Below are positions 58,181-64,000 of a DNA stretch of 64,000 nucleotides, one piece after another; the stretch's first letter is position 1; every line of letters starts with the position of its first letter. The notes under the pieces are model-generated. The model did no database searches, was not told the DNA's origin, and saw only the letters and a program-made list of their open reading frames with translations. A program made the translations under genes and the position numbers. Source of the DNA: an uncultured Bacteroidales bacterium (lineage in GTDB: Bacteria > Bacteroidota > Bacteroidia > Bacteroidales > Muribaculaceae); the NCBI GenBank assembly GCA_902779125.1, contig CACZAC010000009.1, positions 101,179 through 165,178 on the forward strand. The letters run 5' to 3'.

Positions 58181-60661
58181 ATGATGAGAATTTTGAGATA
58201 TTTAATCGTTGTCATGGTGGCTATGCTGCCAGGGATGCTGATGGCAGCACCGATTGATGCCATGACGGCAAGTGAGGTGGCAGCAAGGTTTGTGACTTCG
58301 GGCAACGCGGCTAGCCTGCGTTCGTGCCATGCTCCGTTGAGGCTGGTTCACACCGCAATTTCAGCAAGCAAGCCCATTGTGGCTGACTACTATGTGTTCA
58401 ATGCCGTTGACGGCAGCGGCTTTGTTATCGTCGCCGGCGATGACCGTGCCCGCCAGGTGCTGGCCTATGGCGACCACGCCATTGATATGGCCTCGGTGCC
58501 CGACAACGTGCAATGGCTATTGGACCAGTACGCCGAGCAGATGGAATACCTGTTCGCCCACCCAGGCATGGTGCCCTCGCGCAGCGCCATTAACGACAGC
58601 ACAACCATAGTACCCCAGCTGATGACGACACTGTGGGGGCAGCGGACGCCCTACCGTGACCAGTGCCCGCAGGTTGACGGCAAGCCTTGTGTTACGGGGT
58701 GTATCGCCACGGCGATGGCCCAGGTGATGAACTACTGGCATCACCCCGCAGTTTTGCCTGCCCTTCCCGGCTATACCACATCGACGCTAAGGTTACATGT
58801 GCCCGCGTTACCCGCAGCCACTGTATCGTGGGACCTGATGCTTGACAAATACCGCGAGGGATATTATACCCAGGAACAAGGCGAAGCCGTTGCGTTGCTC
58901 ATGCGCTACTGCGGACAGGTCAGCAAGATGGATTATACGATACCCAGCAGTGCTGCAACCTGCGCGGACCAGCTTTCGGGATTGAAGACATTCGGCTACG
59001 AGAAGACGGCGACCGACTTGTCCCGCATGAATTTCAGTGACGACGAGTGGCACGCTTTGCTCCAAGAGGATTTGGTTGCGGGCAGGCCGGTAATCTATTC
59101 GGGCAGGAGTGAAACTATCGCACACAGTTTTGTGCTCGACGGATTCGACGGCAGCAAGTATCACGTCAACTGGGGATGGGACGGCGTGTTTGACGGGTAC
59201 TACGAACTGGATGCCATGGACGGAGGCGGCTATAGGCCCAGCAATGCACACCTGATGCTGCACGGAGTATGCCCAGCTACTGAGGAATATGATTGCGACT
59301 ACAAGGTTGATGGCATCTATTATAACCAGAAAACCCAGACCACTGTCGCCGTCACCTACAGAGACAAGCAGTATAACAGCTATAGCGGTGAAGTGGTTAT
59401 CCCCGATACCCTTAAATTTAACGGGGCCAGCTTCAGGGTTACGGCCATTACCGAAAATGCCTTCCGCAACTGCGACCAGCTCACGAAGGTGCATATTCCC
59501 AATTCCGTTTCCGAAATCGGCACCCGGGCATTCAGCCATTCGGGTGTGGACAGTATTATCATCCCGGACCAGGTAAAGACCATTGGGTCGCTGGTTTTTG
59601 AGTATTGTCCTAACCTGTGCCATGTGGAAATGCCTAATCATGTAAAGAAAATCAATAACGGAGCCTTCAATAACTGCCCCAAACTGGCAGCAATCAATCT
59701 ACCCGACTCGCTCACGACAATCTCCGAAATGGCATTCTACGCCAATGGGCTTGAAAGCATTGTGTTCCCGCCCAGGCTTGTCCGAATCGAGGACAACGCA
59801 TTCGGTGCTTGCAAGAGCCTGACTGCTGTCCACGTCAAGGACATCGAGACCTGGAGCAAACTCAGGTTCACAAAAATCAATGCCAATCCCTTGACGATGG
59901 CTCACTACCTGTACATCAATGGGGAAAAAGCGACTGAAATCGTTATTCCTGAGTCGGTTGACATTTTGAGGGATTATGCCTTCTGTGGTCTGGCAGTTGA
60001 CCACATGACCATCAACGCTGGCACCCTGCATTCGATTAATACCTATACCTTCTACAACAGTTCTATCGAGCAACTCGACATCCAGGATGCCGAGGCGTGG
60101 TGCGGCATCACACTGCATGACGCTGAGTCTAACCCCATGCGGCACGCCAGCCACGTCTATCTCGATGGGCAAGACCTGAATGACGCCCAGCTGATGATAC
60201 CAGCAACGGTAACCGCAATTGGGAATTATACGTTCACAGGTCTGAAAATCAACGGATTGACGATACCGCGTAGCGTAACTTCGATAGGACGTGGTGCGTT
60301 CTCTGACTGCGACGAATTGAACGCTGTCACCTGCCAATCCATGACACCACCCGGAACCCAATCTTGCTTCTCCACCTCGTGTTACAGCAATGCCACGCTC
60401 TATGTGCCTCGACAGGCGGTCAACGTCTACAGCAGCGCCGAAGAATGGAAGAACTTTGAGCACATCGTAGGCATTGACATGGACCTCATCAATGGCGACG
60501 TGAACGGTGACGGCAATTTGGATATCGACGACCTTACCTTTATCATCCAAGCCATTCTGGAGGGCGGTGACGCCCCAAGCCTCGACGTCAACGGCGATGG
60601 ACAAAACGACATCGATGACGTCATCTGCATGATTGACATCCTACTAAGTCGAGCTTATTGA
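58181..60661 (+). CDS. Secreted C10 (streptopain-like) cysteine protease with BspA-type LRRs and dockerin-like repeats
   Basis: An 826-residue exported protein. Signal peptide (about 1-23), Spi/C10 propeptide-like region (about 25-125), then the C10 peptidase: TLWGQRTPYRDQCP, catalytic Cys in CVTGCIATAMAQVMNYW (about 177-180), catalytic His in AHSFVLDGFDG and the NWGWDG block (about 317-336). Residues about 375-760 contain BspA-like leucine-rich repeats (LTKVHIPNSVSEIGTRAF, SIIIPDQVKTIGSLVFEY). The end has two dockerin-like repeats (GDVNGDGNLDIDDLTFIIQA, DVNGDGQNDIDDVICMIDIL). Catalytic residues are complete, so it is probably active on proteins outside the cell. Confidence 0.88.
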   Translation: MMRILRYLIVVMVAMLPGMLMAAPIDAMTASEVAARFVTSGNAASLRSCHAPLRLVHTAISASKPIVADYYVFNAVDGSGFVIVAGDDRARQVLAYGDHAIDMASVPDNVQWLLDQYAEQMEYLFAHPGMVPSRSAINDSTTIVPQLMTTLWGQRTPYRDQCPQVDGKPCVTGCIATAMAQVMNYWHHPAVLPALPGYTTSTLRLHVPALPAATVSWDLMLDKYREGYYTQEQGEAVALLMRYCGQVSKMDYTIPSSAATCADQLSGLKTFGYEKTATDLSRMNFSDDEWHALLQEDLVAGRPVIYSGRSETIAHSFVLDGFDGSKYHVNWGWDGVFDGYYELDAMDGGGYRPSNAHLMLHGVCPATEEYDCDYKVDGIYYNQKTQTTVAVTYRDKQYNSYSGEVVIPDTLKFNGASFRVTAITENAFRNCDQLTKVHIPNSVSEIGTRAFSHSGVDSIIIPDQVKTIGSLVFEYCPNLCHVEMPNHVKKINNGAFNNCPKLAAINLPDSLTTISEMAFYANGLESIVFPPRLVRIEDNAFGACKSLTAVHVKDIETWSKLRFTKINANPLTMAHYLYINGEKATEIVIPESVDILRDYAFCGLAVDHMTINAGTLHSINTYTFYNSSIEQLDIQDAEAWCGITLHDAESNPMRHASHVYLDGQDLNDAQLMIPATVTAIGNYTFTGLKINGLTIPRSVTSIGRGAFSDCDELNAVTCQSMTPPGTQSCFSTSCYSNATLYVPRQAVNVYSSAEEWKNFEHIVGIDMDLINGDVNGDGNLDIDDLTFIIQAILEGGDAPSLDVNGDGQNDIDDVICMIDILLSRAY

Positions 60662-60767
60662 AGTGCTTTTTCCCTAAAATGATGCTTTTTTGTATCATTG
60701 TGCAGTTTTTCAACAAACTACCATCAAAAAACATCAATTAAAGCATTAAATAACAAACTGATAACTC

Positions 60768-61493
60768 ATGTACACACTCAATTACAAAGTAACTACCAGC
60801 ACTTGTGACAGCGAAGGAAAGCTGAAGCTCTACTCGGCACTGCAGATGATGCAGGACTGCTCCGAGATGTGGATTGACAGCGAACCCACTGCACGTAAGT
60901 TTTTCAATGACAACAACATGACGCAACTGCTGGCGACGCGTCAGGTCGAAGTGGTGCGTGTGCCGCGCTTTAAGGAAGATTTGACCGTGACGACGTCCAT
61001 CTATGAGGTATTGCCGATGTACGGCTTCCGCAACACGTTCATCCGCGACGCCAAGGGACAGCCCTGCTACCGCACGTGGAGCATGGGCGCCTTTGTGGAC
61101 CTCGCAACAGGCAAACTCGCGCGACTATCTGAGGACGCCATCGCCTCGCTCACCCTCGAAGCCAAGCAAGAAATGAACTACCGCGGGCGCCGCATCATCC
61201 TGCCCAAGCAGGACGGCACCGTGCTGGAGCCCGTCACGGTCATGCGCGCAGACATCGACTACAACCGCCACATGAATAACGCCAACTACGTGCGCATCGC
61301 CATGGAACTGCTGCCCGAGGGCTTCGAGGTCCACGACATGCGCGTCGAGTACCGCATCACCGCCAAACAGGGCGACCTGCTCACCCCCACCCTCTACCCC
61401 ATCGACGGCGGCCACATCGTCTCCCTAGCCATCGACAACCAACCCAGCGCCATCATCGAATTCCTCACCCGGCCCCAGGAATTTCAAAAATAG
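60768..61493 (+). CDS. Acyl-ACP thioesterase
   Basis: A 241-residue double-hotdog thioesterase of the bacterial FatA/FatB-related family that releases fatty acids from acyl carrier protein. MYTLNYKVTTSTCDSEGKLK starts the first hotdog, with the conserved W in RTWSMGAFVDLATGKLARL, and the second hotdog has the motif DIDYNRHMNNANYVRIAME (about 163-181), in which Asn and His are the usual catalytic-site residues. Length is normal. It is followed by tpiA with its own promoter. Confidence 0.88.
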   Translation: MYTLNYKVTTSTCDSEGKLKLYSALQMMQDCSEMWIDSEPTARKFFNDNNMTQLLATRQVEVVRVPRFKEDLTVTTSIYEVLPMYGFRNTFIRDAKGQPCYRTWSMGAFVDLATGKLARLSEDAIASLTLEAKQEMNYRGRRIILPKQDGTVLEPVTVMRADIDYNRHMNNANYVRIAMELLPEGFEVHDMRVEYRITAKQGDLLTPTLYPIDGGHIVSLAIDNQPSAIIEFLTRPQEFQK

Positions 61494-61546
61494 TTGTTGA
61501 GGTTGTTTATTGTTGTTCCTATCGTTTGATAATTCCGAGACTGTTG

Positions 61547-61578
61547 TTTGATGGTTTCAACAAAAGGTTGTACCTTTG
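61547..61578 (+). promoter_or_regulatory. Promoter of tpiA
   Basis: TTTG (61547-61550), 20 bases, TACCTTTG (61571-61578). Full consensus; leader of about 42 nt to the ATG at 61626. Confidence 0.75.
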
Positions 61579-61625
61579 TGGCATTAAAACAAATCACATT
61601 TATTGTTTAATCGAGTAAGAGAAAA

Positions 61626-62320
61626 ATGAGAAAGAACATTGTTGCGGGCAACTGGAAGATGAATACCACCGTGCCCGAGGGCGTACAGCTCGCCAAGGAC
61701 GTGTGTGCCGCTGTGTGAAGGAGGCCATCGGTGATGCCAACGTGGGTCTGGCAGCTCAGAACTGCGCCGACCACACCAGCGGCGCCTACACCGGTGAAGT
61801 TTCCGCTCCCATGGTAGCATCGACAGGTGCCAACTACGTAATCCTGGGCCACAGCGAACGTCGTGGCTACTACAACGAGACTCCCGAGATGCTCAAGACC
61901 AAGGTTGACCTGGCATTGGAGAATGGCCTGAAGGTGATCTTCTGCTGCGGCGAGAGCCTTGAGGAGCGCGAGAACGGCACATTCAAGGAGGTTATCAGCG
62001 CTGAGCTGCGTGACTCGCTGTTCCACCTCACTGCCGAGCAGATGGCAAACATCGTCATCGCCTATGAGCCCATCTGGGCCATCGGTACCGGCAAGACCGC
62101 CACGAGCGACCAGGCACAGGAAATCCACGCCCTGATCCGTGGTCTGCTGGCTGACCAGTTCGGCGCACAGGTTGCCGACGACACTACCATCCTGTACGGT
62201 GGCAGCTGCAAGCCCAGCAACGCCCCCGAACTGTTCGCTAAGCCCGACATCGACGGCGGCCTCATCGGCGGCGCATCGCTCAAGGCAGGCGACTTCATGG
62301 GCATCGTCACCGCTTTCTGA
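61626..62320 (+). pseudogene. tpiA: Triosephosphate isomerase gene with internal deletion and frameshift
   Basis: The gene begins [20 protein letters not shown] and runs to AKDVCAAV, where TGA (61719-61721) ends the frame. The rest continues in another frame from about 61715 ([20 protein letters not shown]) to the TGA at 62318-62320. Catalytic Lys (NWKMN), His (ILGHSERR) and Glu ([13 protein letters not shown]) are all kept, as is the phosphate loop [12 protein letters not shown]. Comparison with the usual family length of about 250 residues shows about 20 residues missing around strand 2 (the CTPF-type segment). TPI is central to glycolysis, so an assembly error, a strain-level loss or a second copy are the options. 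The promoter is intact. Confidence 0.85.
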
Positions 62321-62522
62321 ATCAAGCCCTAACGACATCATTTTGGGTCCAATTGGTCAATCAAGTCCAATTGGACCTTTTTCTGTATCAAGCACATGAC
62401 AAGCATCATCTCAAGTGTGGCTTGTCGGTGTAATGCAAGGCTTTGCCTTGTACACGCCCAGGCATTTTCCCCCAATAATTCATAATTTCATGAAAAATCT
62501 CACCTATTACGGAAAATTGCAC

Positions 62523-62530
62523 TATCTTTG
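62523..62530 (+). promoter_or_regulatory. -7 box of the SPOR-folE operon
   Basis: TATCTTTG followed by CGCC, 34 bases before the ATG at 62565. No convincing -33 box. Confidence 0.55.
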
Positions 62531-62564
62531 CGCCAAAATTTGACTTCAACACATCTATAGATAC

Positions 62565-63224
62565 ATGTTCAAGACTTTACACATCCGCATCGTGAGCCTC
62601 TGCCTGATGCTTGTCATCGCTTTGGCAGCAAGCGCTCAGAAGCCTCAAATCACTGACCGCCTGAACCGTAGCGGCCAAGTCACCGTTGACGCACCCAAGG
62701 AGCTCGTCAAGCGCAACAACGCCGACCTCGGTAAACAGCAGACGTCCTCCAAGGACAAGAAGGTCAAGGAAAAAGACAAAAAGAAAGTAGACCCCAAGGC
62801 TGACGAAGAGAAACTCAACGAACTCGACGAAGACGACAACAAGAAGGACGAGGATAAGAAAAAAGAGGAAGAGAAGAAAAAGAAAGAAGAAATCTCAACC
62901 CCCAAGAAGCCCAAACGCACCCACACCTCTCAACAGACCATTGAGAACCGTGGCGTGGGATTCCGTATCCAGGCCTATACCGACAACAATGCCAAGACCG
63001 CCAAGGCCGCCGCACAGAAGCGCGCCCGCGACATCGCGATGAAGTTCCCGCAGTACCGCTCCTACATCACCTACAAGGCGCCCTCCTGGAGGCTGCGCAT
63101 CGGTGACTTCAAGACACAGCAGGAAGCCAAGGCCGCACTGAACCGCATTAAGAGCGTATATCCCAACTTCGCACGTGAAATGGTCATCGTACGTGACCGC
63201 ATCAACATCTGGAGCAATGATTAA
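62565..63224 (+). CDS. SPOR domain protein with charged low-complexity linker
   Basis: A 219-residue exported protein: signal peptide (MFKTLHIRIVSLCLMLVIALAASA-type, residues 1-24), a Lys/Glu/Asp-rich disordered linker (about 60-120, for example KKEEEKKKKEE), and a C-terminal SPOR domain (about 128-212) with VGFRIQAYTDNNAKTAKAAA and PSWRLRIGDFKTQQEAKAAL. SPOR domains bind denuded peptidoglycan glycan at the division septum. folE follows after 1 base, so the two genes form an operon. Confidence 0.85.
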   Translation: MFKTLHIRIVSLCLMLVIALAASAQKPQITDRLNRSGQVTVDAPKELVKRNNADLGKQQTSSKDKKVKEKDKKKVDPKADEEKLNELDEDDNKKDEDKKKEEEKKKKEEISTPKKPKRTHTSQQTIENRGVGFRIQAYTDNNAKTAKAAAQKRARDIAMKFPQYRSYITYKAPSWRLRIGDFKTQQEAKAALNRIKSVYPNFAREMVIVRDRINIWSND

Positions 63225-63225
63225 A

Positions 63226-63810
63226 ATGAAATTCAGCGACGAGGACATCCGCCTCGCCGAAAAAATAGCCGAACACTACCGCGCCATCATCGAACTCATC
63301 GGTGAAGACCCAGAACGCGAAGGTCTGGCCAAGACGCCCATGCGCGCCGCCAAAGCGCTCATCGAGAACACACGCGGCTACAACGAGGACGCCGACGCCA
63401 TCGTCCACAGTGCCATCTTCGAGCACGAGGGCAGCGAAATCGTCATCGTCAAGGACATCGAGTTCTATTCCCTGTGCGAGCACCACGTGTTGCCCTTCTT
63501 CGGCAAGGTGTCCATCGGTTACATCCCTGCTGGAGGCATCGTCGGGCTCAGCAAGCTCGCTCGCATTGTCGATACATTCTCACGTCGCCTCCAGGTACAG
63601 GAACGCATGACACACGACATCTGCGAACTCCTCACACGGGTTCTGCCCAACCGTGGCGTCATTGTCTATGCCGAAGCACAGCACATGTGCATGAAAATGA
63701 GAGGTGTCGAGAAACAGGATTCAACCACCATCACATTCGAGTATAGTGGTGAGTTTGAGGACATTCACCGCCAAAATGAGTTCTTCACTCTACTAGGCGT
63801 GAAAAAATAA
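63226..63810 (+). CDS. folE: GTP cyclohydrolase I
   Basis: A 194-residue zinc enzyme converting GTP to dihydroneopterin triphosphate, the first step of folate (and pterin) synthesis. Zinc and active-site motifs are seen: FYSLCEHHVLPFFGKVSIGYIP (about 82-103, with Cys-His-His), GLSKLARIVDTFSRRLQVQERMT (in parts) and EAQHMCMKMRGV (about 150-161, with Cys). The ATG at 63226 is preferred (MKFSDEDI), 1 base after the SPOR gene stop; another ATG at 63217 overlaps that stop. It ends at a palindrome that also holds part of the tRNA-Gly promoter. Confidence 0.93.
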   Translation: MKFSDEDIRLAEKIAEHYRAIIELIGEDPEREGLAKTPMRAAKALIENTRGYNEDADAIVHSAIFEHEGSEIVIVKDIEFYSLCEHHVLPFFGKVSIGYIPAGGIVGLSKLARIVDTFSRRLQVQERMTHDICELLTRVLPNRGVIVYAEAQHMCMKMRGVEKQDSTTITFEYSGEFEDIHRQNEFFTLLGVKK

Positions 63811-63832
63811 TTTCAAAAAAAGTGATTTTTTC

Positions 63833-63850
63833 TGGCAAAAAATTTTGCCA
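63833..63850. terminator. Palindrome behind folE overlapping the tRNA-Gly -33 box
   Basis: TGGCAAAA-AA-TTTTGCCA, 8-bp arms. It may work as a weak folE terminator. The TTTG at 63844-63847 in the right arm is the -33 box of the next promoter, so the site could also be an operator. Confidence 0.6.
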
Positions 63851-63874
63851 GTTCAAAAAGTCGCTGTATCTTTG
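63844..63874 (+). promoter_or_regulatory. Promoter of tRNA-Gly
   Basis: TTTG (63844-63847), 19 bases, TATCTTTG (63867-63874). Full consensus; 46 bases upstream of the mature tRNA. Confidence 0.8.
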
Positions 63875-63920
63875 CACCGCAATTCTCGAAAGCACCCCTG
63901 CAAAGGGGTCAGAATTGACT

Positions 63921-63993
<73 letters not shown>

Positions 63994-64000
63994 CACGTTC

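Overview
The window is chromosomal DNA of a member of the Bacteroidales, most likely from the Muribaculaceae/Prevotellaceae side of the order; this is inference from gene content and promoter type. Evidence seen directly: at least fifteen promoters of the Bacteroidetes type (TTTG or TTG, 18-21 bases, then TAnnTTTG), a Bacteroidetes-type RNA polymerase omega subunit, a Bacteroidales malate dehydrogenase, BamD/SPOR/PCMD-domain proteins, and six secreted proteins carrying dockerin-like Ca-binding repeats. Most genes look moderately GC-rich; a few stretches (about 25.3-26.2, 28.2-34.9 and 36.0-38.5 kb) are clearly AT-rich and look acquired or fast-evolving. There are two tRNA genes (Val-TAC, Gly-GCC) and no rRNA.

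Layout. 0-8 kb: housekeeping (greA end, HIT protein, BASS transporter, 2H phosphoesterase, parE-coaD overlap, C-terminal processing protease, PrsW-like membrane protease). 8-15.3 kb: secreted VWA/SUMF1 protein with dockerin-like repeats, a sodium:solute symporter, a GHL10 glycoside hydrolase-like protein, a SRPBCC protein. 15.3-18.2 kb: pyrE, then patatin-recX-comF with overlapping ends. 18.3-19.1 kb: a gene-free composite element with terminal inverted repeats, a putative 8-bp target duplication and many hairpins. 19.2-25.3 kb: dockerin protein, rpoZ-bamD, thiol peroxidase, DPP4. 25.3-26.2 kb: a GxxExxY gene bracketed by three 118-bp palindromic repeats. 26.3-28.2 kb: miaA, a 43-residue basic protein, recR. 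28.5-34.7 kb: a three-gene AT-rich operon (1030-aa signal-peptide protein, CHAT/caspase-like protease, TIR-like/DUF4062-TPR protein), the best candidate for an undescribed system. 35-38.5 kb: mdh and two membrane acyltransferases in a decayed tandem duplication that left an mdh remnant. 38.6-43.3 kb: tRNA-Val, an RluB-like pseudouridine synthase with a long RQGGYQ-repeat tail, asnS, recA. 43.4-47.4 kb: methyltransferase, flavoprotein, a hypothetical and a CapD/WbpM-like nucleotide-sugar dehydratase. 47.8-52.4 kb: a run of exported proteins (PCMD, outer-membrane barrel, dockerin proteins, lipoprotein). 52.4-58 kb: CDF transporter, lipocalin-like lipoprotein, and the etfB-etfA-acyl-CoA dehydrogenase operon. 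58-64 kb: C10 protease/LRR/dockerin protein, acyl-ACP thioesterase, a broken tpiA, SPOR protein-folE, tRNA-Gly.

A theme not explained by the genes is a set of short-period (7- or 9-bp) tandem arrays in intergenic DNA, nearly every unit carrying TAG/TAA. Two 9-bp arrays sit directly behind coaD and ctp and put a stop codon in the upstream reading frame in every unit. One 32-base heptamer cassette occurs identically at two places 45 kb apart.
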